From positions 20,471,624 to 20,535,623 of the forward strand of contig JACBWW010000004.1 of the NCBI GenBank assembly GCA_020086605.1: 64,000 nucleotides of DNA, written 5' to 3'. A program made the translations under genes and the position numbers. Positions 1 to 13,000 of the stretch are shown here, piece by piece. Position 1 is the stretch's first letter, and every line of letters begins with the position of its first letter. The notes beneath the pieces were generated by a model that saw only the letters and a program-made list of their open reading frames with translations, did not search any database and was not told where the DNA came from. This stretch comes from Lanius collurio (lineage: Eukaryota; Chordata; Aves; Passeriformes; Laniidae).

Positions 1-3000
1 CCTCTCCCTCTATGAAAAAGATTGTGAGGGCTTACTTTCCATCACCTGGCTCAAGCCCCACCAAACATGTATGGGGCAGGGTCTGTGTCTTCGCTCAACT
101 GTGCTTCACCAGGTTTGCCCGAGGAGGGAAGGCAGCCAGCCAAAACTGTCAGCCTGAGCTGGAAATAGCAAGGATGGGGAAAGTTGGCAAGCGATTTCAT
201 GCCAAAATCTAAAGCACAATAATTTACCAGAGTTGGTAGTGGCCCCAACAGAGATCAGGCCCCGATTGTCTGCAGTATTGTGTGAGCATATGTATTGTGT
301 ATGTGTGTACATATATCCACCCACAAAATGAGACTCTCCTTATCCTCGAGAGTTGGCTATGTACATGAATAAAGGTAGAAAAAAGGAAACAATATTTCCT
401 ATCTTCCAGATGGGGCATTGAATTTTGTGTGGTTATTGTGATTGTGTAAATGGGGTAATTGCACGCACGTACATGGTCTGTAGGGTTGCTGAGCGCACTT
501 TTTGTGGTCAGTATTTTTAGGGACTTAAAATTGGGAGCATGAAAATACATAGCTGTTAAAATAAGTAATCTCTATTTTTAAAATGGCATTAAAAAGATAA
601 ATAGTACACAATTTACTGGGGGAGTAAAGGAGGGAAACAGAACATTACTGACGGCTTCCTGGCAAAACAATTTAAGACACTAGAATACAAGCACTAAGCT
701 GACACACAGATAAACATTGTAAGGGCATTGGTGTAGTGAAGAATTTGGGTGGAGCTGCTTGCTTCCAACTGCTTGAACAAAGAAACTAACAAAGGAAAAA
801 TTACTAATTTTAAAAGTAAGCTAAAGAGAAAGCTAACAAAACATCAGACTTAGAATCTTAAAATGAGACTAAGCATGATGTTGCAGAAGCACTTGCCAAC
901 TAATTAGGATTGGATGCTGAGAAGCAGCATTCTCTGCTAGAGATCACAAATGCCTACTTGTTTTCTTTCAGTCCTGTGTAAGGTGTCCATGCTGAGGATA
1001 TAAGTAAACAAGTACATTTGCTTTGTAATTTTGAAAGCATCTTGAATAGTAAGTACATTTCAGTTAGGAGCTGTGGAAATGAAGGAAAATGATTATTTGA
1101 GCTAGTGAGCTCTAGTAATCTTGAACTACTGTGCTACATATATGCACTGGGGATGTCACTCTCAGAAGTCTACACAGGAGCATCTCAGGCATTCCCACTG
1201 ATCCTTTCCCATTTGTGTATATTAGAAAGACTGGACCAGTGACTGGTAGGTCATTGTCAGCACTCCATTTCTGCCAGGGCAATAACCCAGAAGGTCATCA
1301 GCAAAAAAATCCAAACCAGAGCCAGGCAATGAGGGGGTCACCAAGCATTCAAGGATTTTGTAGTCAAAACTACCACATGTGTGAGTACAACATGTGGTGT
1401 TGCAAAACTGTGAGTCTGTGTTTCTAATGCACTTACTGGAATTAGTAAGGACCACCACTGTTTAGTCAAAATCTCTGTGTCGCAGACTGACTCTACTTCA
1501 GTGTCATCAAGGTGTCAGCCAAAAATTCTGAAGTGGCAGTAAGATTTGCTATGGAAGACTCCAAAATGTGTACAGATTTTGGCCTCCTTTCGTGAAGGGG
1601 CTAATTGTTGACTACAGTACATGTTGTTGGCCTTTTTTTATTTTTAATGACTCATATTTTGGACCTTATTCCTGTTTGTCTTTCAATGCCAAACAGAAAT
1701 TGCTATTTAGGTCAAACTGCTGTTGTGGTACTAATAGAAGCAGACATCAGTTTTGTCAATGGATTTCACAGCTATGCATTTTGCAGAGTGAAGTTCCCTC
1801 TCTAGGCTACTTCTGACATTTAGCTGTGATGGTGTTAATACCAGCTTCTAGTGCTACCTCTGCCATTTTACTTGCACACTCTCAGCTGGAGAATAAAGCT
1901 GGGGAGCTACCTTTCATTTTTTTTTTTTTTTTTTCATGCAGGCTTTGAGTACAGCATATTCTCCTCCCAGATCCAGCTTTTGGGCCACTTCATGCTGCTG
2001 CTGCATGGTCCTGGCCCTTTTCAGCTCTTCCTATCCACTGGTGTGATCCTACCTCTTGGCCTGTCCCTGGCTGCTGCCAGCTTTGCTATGTTCTGCTTCT
2101 CTACAGGGTTTTATTCTGATTCCCCAGGCTCCTGCCTACTGCTTGCTGTTGAGTGACAGCTTTGGAGAGGAGCCTCAGCTCATGCCCAGAGGTTTTTAGC
2201 CTGTGTTCTGGCCTCGACTCAGATGCTGGTGTGTCTCCGCTGTGAGGCTTGCTGCCCTGCTGCCCTGGAACCAGGGCATGTGTGGGAAAGGGTGACCTGC
2301 CAGCTTAGGTGCCAGAAGGGTAGCACCAGCAAATGATGTTGCTGCAGGCCTCTCATCCCTTCCTATCAGGTAACAGAGTGAATTGAAGTGTTTCTGCAGT
2401 ATAAAATTGACACAATTTAAGCATCTTCCCTTTACAAGAGCCACCATGACCCATTAGATGGCCCCGAGCATGGGAATTGTTAGATAAAATTAAAGGGATG
2501 TGGAGCTGGTTTGGTTGCCTGCTGGTGTAACTCCATGTGTGTGAGACTTCACTGAATTTCCTCCAGTTATCATCTGAGTATGTGGCTCTCTGCCTTCAAC
2601 TCTGAGCACTGAGACCTCTGAAGATGGATCTTTAAGCCTGTTTATGTCCAGATGGTCAGATCCTGAGCTATAGCCAAAGATAGGGGCTGAGATGGTACAA
2701 AAATGGATTTAGGTACCTTTGAATTTCTGCCTTATCTGTATTATTTTGCTTGCTCTAATTAAAATAAATAGTATTTTAATTTGCAGAATAGCCAAACATG
2801 AGCTGGTTAGCAGTCCCAGGGTCTCTACTACCGGCTAATGTGTAGAAGGCTGAAAGTACCTCTTAAGGCTGCTATTTTTTTTCTTTCCATCCTCAGATTT
2901 TTCTGCAGTTAAGAGGAACCCTAAAATTACTTGGTTTTTGTTCACTTTCTGAGAGGGGTTTGTTAACTGGAACAGCATGACAGAGCACAGCCTGATAATT

Positions 3001-4647
3001 AGGTTTGGTTTTGCTTGCATAGATAACAAGATGGTTTCTGTGAAATTTCCCAATCCCTTTCAAACGGATCCTCTTTTACAGTACATGTATGATATAAAAT
3101 CCAACACTGCATTAATTTTTTCTGCTCCTCTTGGTCTTGTCTCTTTTTTTTGTGTTTGGTTTTGTTCGGTGGGGTTTTCTTTCCTGGTCAACCGTTCCAC
3201 CCAAACTTTGCACGCAGAACAGGTGATGCCACCCTGAAACTCTTTGTGACAGAAGGATGTTCTTACCACTTATTGCTTTGAGTTGATAGTCATGCTCTGA
3301 ATTAACAGAAGTTGGTTGCAGCACCCACATTTAATCATAACTGTGCATATGGTTTACCTCTCACAGATAACAGGGATGAGTATTTAGTAGCTAGAAAGCG
3401 GTATTTCACTGAGACTTTGAAGCAGACCATTCAACCCAGAGCTAATGGCCTTTCAGTAATAAGGATTTATTTTATTTTACTGCTTTGTAGCTACAGTGTT
3501 ATGGTATCTAGACTTGGGATTATTCCTTCGTCCTTTCTGCAAAGGGCGTGGAAGGAGTGGAGAAGACACAGCTGGTCAGAAACTAGTTCTGTCCCCTCCC
3601 CATGCAGGCCTTAATAGTAATGAAGGACCTTGGCAGAGAGGAGTGCAGACAAACATCCTGCATGTGTGCATGGCATCCCTGCTCACAGCCTAAATTAACT
3701 GACAGATATCTAGGCTCCAAAACAAGTATTTTCAGCACATGGGAATGGGCTAACCTTCCTGCTGGGATCACAGCACAGGAGAAGCAAGGGGCAAACTTCT
3801 CAGCATCACCAGAGCAGCCTGGTGGCTGTCTGGTGGGAAATGATGTCATGCACTGTTCGGTGGCCCAGAGAGGAGGTAAAGCCTACAGGCTCAATGATAA
3901 CCTGAGCCTAGTGATAAGCCCTGTTCAGCACTGCACCACAGCTGAGCCCTTTCCATCACTCGCAGCCCTAAGCAGCCATCTGTCTGTTGCTGCAGCCACT
4001 GGGTTTGCTAAGTCAGTCAGGACTTCTTCCCATAGATTCCCACTTTGCTTCTAGCATGACCCAGACTGTTTTCTCTGCCCTGCCTTGCAGAGCCATCCCA
4101 CCTCTCCCAATCATGTTCCCTCCTTTGCTCTTCCTACAATGTTTTCAGAAATGTACATGAGCTATCCAATACCTCATCCCTCGGTGAGGGAAGCTGGAGT
4201 ACAGAAGTCAATAGACTGGGATCTGTTTCTGCCCAAACTGGTTCACCTGGATGCTGGTTCCCAACCAGCCTTCCTGTGAGGTGGGAAAGGAGCAAGGCAA
4301 GAAGGAAAAGTAGAAATCAGGAGCAGTAAGGCTTGTTTGGAAAGAATTTGGGAAAAATTGCTCCAGGCAAGGAGTCTGTGTATCTGTCCCTAGGAGCTGG
4401 GGTGATGCAAAGCTGATGGACAGCCTCCCCTTTCTCCTTTGTGTGCTCCCCATTCCCAGGACAGTTTTAGGGCACTGGGCATCCAATGAAGAAGAAGAGG
4501 TAGATTTGGGGGAAGAGGGAGCAAGGAGCCAGCAGAGGGCTGGCAGCACCTGATTAGTCTGCAGCACAGGATAGCAGTTAGCACTCCTCCTTCCATGGGG
4601 AACAGCCCTCTATCAAGTTCTGGTCTTCCACTGCTATGCTCATTGGC
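1..4647. other. Upstream intergenic DNA, nothing recognised
   Basis: This stretch has mixed AT-rich sequence with no exon, RNA gene or clear repeat family that I recognise. It holds an 18-base T run at 1917-1934 and a moderately GC-rich patch around 1,950-2,350. The open frames present (up to 150 codons at 3602-4054) show no family resemblance and overlap frames on the other strand. Confidence 0.5.
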
Positions 4648-4700
4648 CGCAGAAGATCCTGAGCTGGAAGAGACCCGTAAGAACCATTGCATGCACCTGT
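4648..4700 (-). mobile_element. Small CR1 LINE 3'-end fragment
   Basis: The sequence agaagatcctgagctggaag followed by agacccgtaagaacc matches, with changes, the reverse complement of the typical CR1 3' terminus (a GAATCCTGAGTTGGAAGGGA-type start). It is short and decayed, so it is an old insertion. No coding part remains. Confidence 0.5.
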
Positions 4701-6689
4701 TACCTGTGTTTGCCACAGAAAGGCTTTCCAGTCTCGCTATCAAGACAGCTCTTTCCCACCTCCACTGCACTCAGACCCTGGTCTTTGAGGGAGCTCTCCC
4801 TGCCTAGGCTCAGCCTAACACTTTTAACCACCCCTACCAGTGCTTTTTCAGTAGCCATATTTATGACAATATATACATTAGATACAGATTGCTTAATTTG
4901 CATAGGTGCCAGACACAGAGATGCACAAAATTTGGCAGGTAAGCCCAGACACAAGGGGTGTGAGTGTTGCAAGAGGGAGGAGACAGGGCCCTTGTTTGTG
5001 TTCATGTGGGGATTGCTGCTAGCAGGGCCAAATGGGTTTAACTGGAACCCAAAAAGTTTCAGATCAAAGCTGTGAGAGAGCTTTAGAACACATTCTGCTC
5101 TCCTCCTGCACTGCTCCAGCACTCTCTTATGTTTTGCTTTAAGCAAAAACTTTGACTGTGGTCAAATTATTATGCGTGTAAAGAAGGTGCCACACGAGGC
5201 AACTGCAGCAGGTTTTGGCAAATAGCTAAGTGTGAGACATCCTGGTGGAACCCTGTCAGGTTTAACAGTGATGGTTACACACTGTCTACCTCCCATCTCC
5301 CCCACCTCACTGCCGGGGTCCTTGCAGTAGCAGTGGCCAAAGCAGGGCTTGCTGCCTCAGCCCACACAGTCCACCAGCCAGACTTGGAGAAACTGCCCTT
5401 ATCAGCATCTGTTCTTGTTTCCTCTGCTGCTGGGACAGGCAGCAGGAGAGGGCACAGCAGACATGGGGGAGGTAAAGTGTCACAGATTGTTGCTGTTCAG
5501 TTCAGCAGATCCCATCTGTTCAGGGCCTTTAAAATGCATTTAGTCCCAAGATGGAGGTTTCCAGTACAAATCAAGAGGCTTTAGTTTGATGCTGTTTAGT
5601 AGGAGCTGCTCATAAGGGACCAACAACTTGGACAGGCATCTCTGCCAAATTTAGCTAAGCAGTTCAATGCATTAGCATAACCAACTTGCTACTCCTCCCT
5701 GCAGAGTCGGACAAGATGTGTAGCACACCTCATCCCTTCCTGTTCACAGCATAGGGTTTTGTCTCAAGCCAATAAAAATGGTGACCTTGTGCAAAAAACA
5801 CCAAGCTGTAAATGAGGAGATCCCTCACAAATGCTTGAATGCTGCTCTGCTACCTGGCAAAAGAGACTAACATTTTGTAACTATGATATCACAAGAAGGG
5901 GAGGTCCGTTAGGGTTTTGCAGACCCTTTTCTCTTGAATTAGAGGATCTATGTAGAGTTTAAGATGTCTTAAATTGTACACATTTTAGCTGATTCATCTT
6001 GAGTTTTCTAAGTAGAGACATGGCAGAAATTTGCTGAAAAGCTAATTGAAATTTTGCCTGTTTGGCAAAAGGCCAACTATGAATAATTATAGTGAAGGCA
6101 CCTGTTGACAAGTGAGATTGCTTGGACCCTCTTTGATTTCATCACTTGTCTTTGGTAAGCAGAAGGCACATCATCGGAAATTCTGCTGTCTGAGGATGAC
6201 AGCAGATTGGGGATGTGGTTATCTGCCTTCACTTACTACATTCTGAACACTCCCTCTCAGAGGCTGAGTGGGATGGCCAGAAAATAGGGAGGATGTGGTT
6301 TCTGAATTCTGAATCATGACAGTTTTCCCCCAATGCTTTTACCTGTAGTAATTAAAAAATTCCAGTCTGGTAATTAGACTATAGTTGGTCTCAGTATGAG
6401 CCTTGACACTAGCTTCTTAAATTTCAGGACTAGCCAGACTAATCAAATTGAATTTTTTAATTAAAAGTTCTCCTAAATTGGTACTAAATTGGAGGCCAAG
6501 CTGAGCAACTGCATTTCAGAAGTCATTCTGTTTCTTCCACTACTCTTTGCATTTCTTCTCAAGGAACTCTTAAGTCCCACACTAATCCTTTTTGTAAAAC
6601 CTTGTAGTAGAGTCAGATCCAGGCTGTGCACTAGAAATAGGTAATATGAGTGAAAATATTCCAGCAATTTGATGTTTGCTATTTCAACC
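4701..6689. other. Intergenic DNA, nothing recognised
   Basis: No gene or RNA is supported. The sequence is unique-looking, with no tandem array or recognised repeat. Short frames are below 150 codons and overlap each other on opposite strands. Confidence 0.45.
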
Positions 6690-6755
6690 TATGTTTGAAT
6701 AGATGACCTTCAGAGACCCCATCCAGCCCTATTCGTTCCACTCTTCATAATATCC
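6690..6755 (+). mobile_element. Small CR1 LINE 3'-end fragment
   Basis: The run gatgaccttcagagacccca, then tccagccctatt, resembles the end of CR1 (GATGATCTTTAGAGGTCCCT, then TCCAACCC). It lies a few bases before a weak cactcttcataat that could be the worn terminal octamer repeat. It is old and very short. Confidence 0.5.
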
Positions 6756-9519
6756 ATGGGAAAATGATGACTGAAAAGTGGTGGTACCTCTTGCTTGCAA
6801 AGATTTATTTCTAGCTGGTAAACAAGTTAACTACATGTGTAGAAAAAAAAATCAACCAAACCCAACCAAACAACCCAAAAATAACCCCAAAAAAACCTTA
6901 TGAGGCCTCCAGAAACTTAAATATGTACCTCAGAATTGCTGAACACTATTTCTCTACTTTAGACAGTAAAGATATGATTAATATTTCTTCTCATATCAGG
7001 CTAGAGCACTTGGAAGGGAAATCTGGTACTTTTGTCAGTTTTTACCCTAGTCCTGCCTGGCTAGAGGGTTCAACTAGTACTTGGGTCACTTCTCTCCTGC
7101 ATCTGGGTAACAGCAAGTTAACAAAGCCTCAAGTGATGAGCAGTGGTTCCTGTAGGACCCCAAGAGGTGGCTTTCAGAGATGTCTCAGCAGATGTCAGAT
7201 CCTGGTGACAGGATTAGTTTGGTCCCTGATCAGGACAAAACAGGCATGCAGTGCATCCCACACCATGAGAATTTGTGCTTACAGCCTGAAGTTCTGCTGC
7301 ACTAAGCACCAACTCCAGTAGTATGCACAGCACTAGATACTGGTGTAGTACCTGATCCTCTGTGAAGTTTAACACCAAACTCAAATTCATTCATGCCTTC
7401 AAGCTTCAATTGATTTAATGATGACCTCTTCTAGTGTTTTCTCAAGTTAGAGATTAGCTGACACATATAAATCTGATATTAACTGTGATATTAACCTTTT
7501 TTCCTGGCTACTGTTCAGCTTATCTCTGAAATTAATTTTCAGGCTTTGGACCACTCTTACCCTGAAAACTGAGCAATACTAAAATGCAGCAATCTCACTG
7601 TCACAGTACATCTTGAACTGCCTGTACCTCATGGAAAAACCTGACAGATGCCTTACTTAGAAATGCTTTGGTTTAGGTATGTCATTCTATTTTGTTTCTT
7701 TAATACGTTTCCATGAAAACAGGGTCATGGTTTAGAATTTAATCTTCTATGTGTTCCTGACTTCAGTCATAACCTCTGTCCATGTCAACATTAGCTGGGA
7801 CATCATCTTTGCAGATTTGAAAGAGATATTTGATTTTTTTTTCTGTGAAGATCTGAAGCCTAAGCAGAAAAATAATCAAAGTTTTCTCATCCTTTTTAAT
7901 TATTCTTAGTGTGAATTGATTTTGTGGTATTGATTCTAGGAATACTGTCTGTAAGCAGTTATATTTTGTGCAATATATTAAATAGTAAAAACAATTCAGT
8001 GCATGTATTTATAAAAAATAGAGTAATTATTTTATACATATAATACGTGCCCCTACATATACACACACATAATCATAGAAATTCAGTCAATCAATGTAGC
8101 TTCTGGTTACATTAATGCATTTATTTTTCTATTCTGTGGTCTCACCAGACAATATGATAATGGCCTTGCAGTTGTCTTTTTCAGTGTAGAACAGCATATA
8201 CATTCAAAACTTACTGGGGAAAAACACCTCATGAATTTCCATGCGTAGCTGAAAAGCTGAGTAAGAAAACCAGTGAAAGATGTATTGTAGCAACATCCAG
8301 AATAAACCAGGCAGCACTTTAGACATATGTACATGTACACTACAGGAAGGTGGATTTAAATTCAACGTCAGAATGCCATCCCCTGCCCTAACTGAAACGA
8401 CGCCTTATTTTGGTTTTAAGGCAGTTGCATTCAAGCTCTTAAAAAAAGAATCCCAAAATAAGTAAACCTACTTCCCCTGGAAATTTGCTGATTCTTCCTT
8501 GCTTCAAAAGGATCCAGGAAATGGTAGATATATACATACTCCAACTCAAAGTCCAGAGCTTGATTAATAGGCTACCTGACCTTTCCCAGGGAGACACAGC
8601 AGCAAGGACTGGAGAGGGCCGGTGCAGGGAAGAAGGGCTTCCCAGCTCCTTGGGGCTCTCCCTAGCTGAGGCAAGAACTGCATTTATGCATAATAATTTA
8701 TGAACTGCATATTTTTCAGTCTTTTATGAGTTGTCTGCTATTGCTTAAGGGTTCACCTACATGCTGGTTTTGGGATTCATTTACCTGTGGTTATATGTTA
8801 TAAGGTGGTTATATGGGTATAAGATATAGTGCTAAAAGCACCGTTAGCCTAGTATAACTGTGTTCACCCTAGCAGGGCAGGAAGTAATTTTAATTATATT
8901 CTTAAGCTAAAACATTACAAAAATTTGTTTAAATAATTTCTGAGAACAAAGATAACAGATGAATGAGCTATATTGCAAAAGTTGGTTGGAATACTTTATT
9001 GTGCTAATGTTGGTACTTTAGAATAATCTGCATTGTAACTTAAAAATAAATTCATTAATCTTTCAATTTATTTTAGTTGTGATTATTTTGTCTTCAGCTC
9101 CCTTGTCAATGTGTGGCTGCTTAACAATAATTAAACTACACCTTATGAAATGCATTTATCCGAGATGATTTCTTCCCATGAAGAAGACAGCTTCCCATGG
9201 ATTGCTTTAGTCTGCTTGGTACTGCAGGTTAGGACTCATCTGCCGCACCAGAGTGAGGAGAAAAATTTAAGTAATTTCACTTGAGGTCTCGGTTAGTATT
9301 TTTTACCACCATGCAACAATCTAAGAATTAAAGGATGACAGAAAACTCCCTCAAATCACATTTTCAAAAGCATTTTCCAAAAGTGACTATGTTAGTAGAC
9401 TTTATTGTCACCAGAAAGCCTCTGGTAATCTTACAAAGCATCTGCAATGAATAATCTTCCCCTCCCCCATCCTTATTTGTTGCCAGAAACAGCTTATAAA
9501 TGCTCAGTTGAAGACTGTG
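6756..9519. other. Intergenic DNA, nothing recognised
   Basis: This is AT-rich DNA with an A/C-rich low-complexity stretch at about 6843-6897 (aaccaaac-type runs). A 132-codon frame at 6923-7321 has no recognisable domain and is not supported as a gene. No RNA gene was seen. Confidence 0.45.
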
Positions 9520-9619
9520 CCAAATTTTGCTTTTAGGCACACTTGTAAATAGAAAAATATTTCCACTGATTTTGGTAGAATTATTCCAGATTTATGCAGA
9601 TGAAAGTGAAAGCCGAATG
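9520..9619. repeat. Ancient palindromic (hairpin) interspersed repeat, copy 1
   Basis: The block begins ccaaattttgcttttaggca and has at its centre ccactgattttggtag. It ends with ccagatttatgcagatgaaa and agccgaatg. The right half is an imperfect reverse complement of the left half. I recognise this as a decayed member of a foldback repeat seen across reptiles and birds (arms of the type CCAAATTCTG and GTGTAAATCCGGAGTAACTC around a CCATTGACTTCAATGG-like centre). The family name is not certain. Such relics are old and sometimes retained as regulatory DNA. Confidence 0.6.
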
Positions 9620-9955
9620 TCGCCTGGGTCTTTCCTTGTGGGTGCCACTTGGTGCCCTGATCAGCTCCAGAACTGCTGCCTCTAGTGTCAGTGGAAGGCA
9701 AGTGCTTGAGCTGAGTCTGCCCATAATTTGACAAATTATTATAAACAGATTTGAACAAATATTTCTTTACAAAACAAACTGGTCAGCAGGCTCCAGGCTT
9801 TATTCTCCTGATGCATTTTACAGGAAATAATATTAAGTTAGCTATTATGAAACTACCCCCTCCTCACACACACATAATTGCTTCCAGCTTGCTGATTATT
9901 ACCCTTTCCTTAACTGATAGAGTCAGAAGAGAAATAAAAATATCTCCATACAGTA

Positions 9956-10041
9956 GGCCAAATCCTCATCTGGTATAAATCGACATAGCTCTATCAAAGT
10001 CAATAAAATCATCTTGATTTACACCAGTCAAGGAGCTGATG
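9956..10041. repeat. Ancient palindromic (hairpin) interspersed repeat, copy 2
   Basis: The left arm reads ggccaaatcctcatctggta then taaatcgacatagctct, and the right arm reads gatttacaccagtcaaggag. They are imperfect inverted copies around a caaagtcaata centre. This matches the well-known reptile/bird foldback form with arms of the type GATCCTCAGCTGGTGTAAAT. The divergence indicates an old insertion. It lies about 340 bases from copy 1, whose arms differ in sequence. Confidence 0.62.
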
Positions 10042-13000
10042 CACTATAATTTTTTTTACTTGCTTTTAAAAATAAAACCTTATGTGGTTGTGTAACCAAC
10101 ATTGCAACAGAAACCGGCATTTTCTTTTGTGAAGTCAAACATGCCCTCCCTTTGACTTTCAAACATTTTCACTTAGTCCTTCTATAGCTTTTTTGTCCTT
10201 CTGTCAGAATGCTCCTACCACCCTTGTGTCATGAGTGAAATAAAAACTGGTCAGAAAGATATCAGGCACAAAATAATAATTTCATGGAGTAATGAGGACA
10301 AAGAATGAAATGCTACCACAACTGTTTCACCCAAAAGAGGAAAGAAGGCTAAGCAAAGTGCAAGATTAAAAAAAGTAATTTCTGACATTCTCTCTGATCA
10401 CCATTCTCCAGTTAGCAAACATATATTAAGAGCACCAAGAAATTAGTAATTCCTACTCAGGAATGACAGTACTGTAAAGTACTATTATAGATTAATTTTT
10501 TAAAATAGTCTTTAAAATATTACGACAAGACTTTTTACGAGGTTTACCAGACCTGATAGAAACTATGTGCTCTCTCTGGACAAACAGATTTCTGAAGTCT
10601 TTTTTCAGTGTTCTCTAGGGGCTGTGAAACACATGGTGATTTTTTTGGGAATACTCTTTGTCTCTTGTACTTCTCAAAAGCACAGTGAGCTGTTCACAGC
10701 AAATCCTTTACATCCATTTCAGGGAGTTCTAGGCATTTCAGTGTGGTATATTGTCAAATAAAGGTCTGGTCTTTCCCAAAACCTTTATTTTTTTCACTGG
10801 TTGTTTTGATTGATGTGTATATTCAGAAATAAATGATAATTTCAATAGCATCTTGAAAAATTTGAATGATTTCATTGTTAATGCTGACATAGTTTTGTAC
10901 TGGTTCAGCAAAGAATTTTAAGAAAATGTACATTTAATCATTCTTGGTATTTAGCAGCCCCTAACAGCATGCTGGTAGTTTTGTTAAAGTTAATGCTGAT
11001 ATTTGCAGGATCATAGCCTTTAATTTCCAATAGCTTTCTTGAATACTGTAAAAGATTAAAGTGTAATAAAAAATTGCATTAGCATGAAATTCCAAATGTT
11101 TTCGTTCAAAATTCAGTCAAGATTAAACTTGCTTTAAGATACATGTTCCATTGCTTTGAATAACATTTTGAAAATCATTCTATGATGTTTGTAATTTAGT
11201 TGCAAAGACTGAATTGGAATTCAGTCACACATTCTGGTCTCTGTTTTAATACATATTTTTTGATTCATAGGCCAGTCTGAAACACATTCAGAATTGACTG
11301 GAAAAGTTTTTATAGCAAGACTTGAAAATTTGCATATCATATTTGGTTGCTATCACTACACTACTTATTTTGATTTGGAAAAGATTTCTTACTTCTGTTA
11401 CTACACTGTGAGCCCTTTGGCTTTGGGGTCCTGCTTTCTCTGAAACCATCATTTTAGACTGTAGCCTTTATTTTGTGATAAGGCTTTTCCACCTGGTCAA
11501 ATGAATGAATGACTGAGATGATGATGCAGAAAAAATAAATTTAGGTCCTTTATTACCCCTCTGCAAGATATGACTTGAAAACATGATCCCTGGAGAAAAC
11601 AGTGGTTTCCCAAGTACCCTATAAGCAAGTATTTATAGGCAGGCACTCTCCAGATCTGTGCAGAGGAAATTAAAAAATACAGAAATTGACAAACACTTTC
11701 CATTCAGTTGGCATTGAAAGAATGGCCCTGTCTCAGAAAGGCCCTTTCTCAAGAAAGGTGGTGGTAGATCTTGCCAGACAATTCTCAATTGTCACATGTA
11801 GGGTAGTCTGGTCTTGCATAAGGCAAGGAGTGTTAAGTCCTGCTGAGGACAAACAAAAGTTTTTCAAAAAGTCAGGTCCTGTCCTCCCTGGTACTGATGG
11901 GGACAAACAAATTGCTACCAAATGAAGACAATGAATAAAAAATTTTACTTAGCTAGAAAGTGCAGTCCTTCACAGGGCCACAGTTCAGGCTTGCAAACTC
12001 CCGGGACATTTCTGGGGCTGCAGGAGGTTGGCTTTCAAGCTGCCAGTTCAATAACCCAGAGCAGTCAAGAGACTGCTTTCTACAAAGCTGGTCCTGTTTC
12101 CTTCATGACAGTGGAGCAACAGTGTCATGCCAACATGGACACTTGCAAGGCTTGAGCTTTTCCTGGAAAAATCACAATTGTTCTTTGAGGAAGTTGTGTC
12201 AGCTGGTATTGAGATGGATGATCTGGATGCTCTATGCACAGACTATTTGCCAGCAGGTTGGAGACCAGAGGTCTGGGCGGTGTGGTGCCCCATTTTGGGG
12301 AGATTGGCTTCAGCTCTGATTGCTGAAATTTGTCAAAGCAGGGTGCTTCCAATGACATGCTTCAAGCTCAGAACTTGTTTCAGTAGAAAACACAAATGTA
12401 ACCAGTTCCAACTCAAGGTTCTTTCTTCTAAGCATAAATCACAAATGGAATAAGTGTAAAAGAATTTAGGTAGCATCTTAGACTGCTTTTATTTTTAGCT
12501 ACAGCAAAACTTTTATTTTATTCCAAAGTATAGCAACAAAGATCGAAAGAGAACATGGCACTGTCTTGCCTGAAGCAAGCTTTGTGGCATCTTTAGACTG
12601 GATTCTTGGCTTCGGAGACTAGAGAAACCTGAAAGTGTACTCGAAGTGAAGTCAAAACACCTTGTTACCCAACTTGCTTTTTCCACAAAGTACTGAAATA
12701 TTAAGAACACAGGCAAATAATGCTTGGATTCAACTCTCTTTGTTTGTGTTGAGTTCCATTTGTTTGTCTGAAGCCAAACTAGGTGAATAATTTTGCATTC
12801 TTTATCTTAGCAGTGAATTGTGTGGTTCTGAAATTTGAGTAAGATAAGATCACAAACAAGTAAAAGCATGTGTAGGCTGAAAAATCAATATGTTTCAAAG
12901 GAATAGTTGAGAAACAAATTACTCCTGTACTAATAGGCTGGAAACTAGGTTTAGAGATTCTGCTAGGGCTGATAGTATTACTAACAGTAAAGCAGTATTA

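Noticed and set aside
3602..4054. 150-codon open frame on the plus strand
   Set aside because: No domain or family resemblance, no splice or promoter context, and an overlapping minus-strand frame of similar quality.
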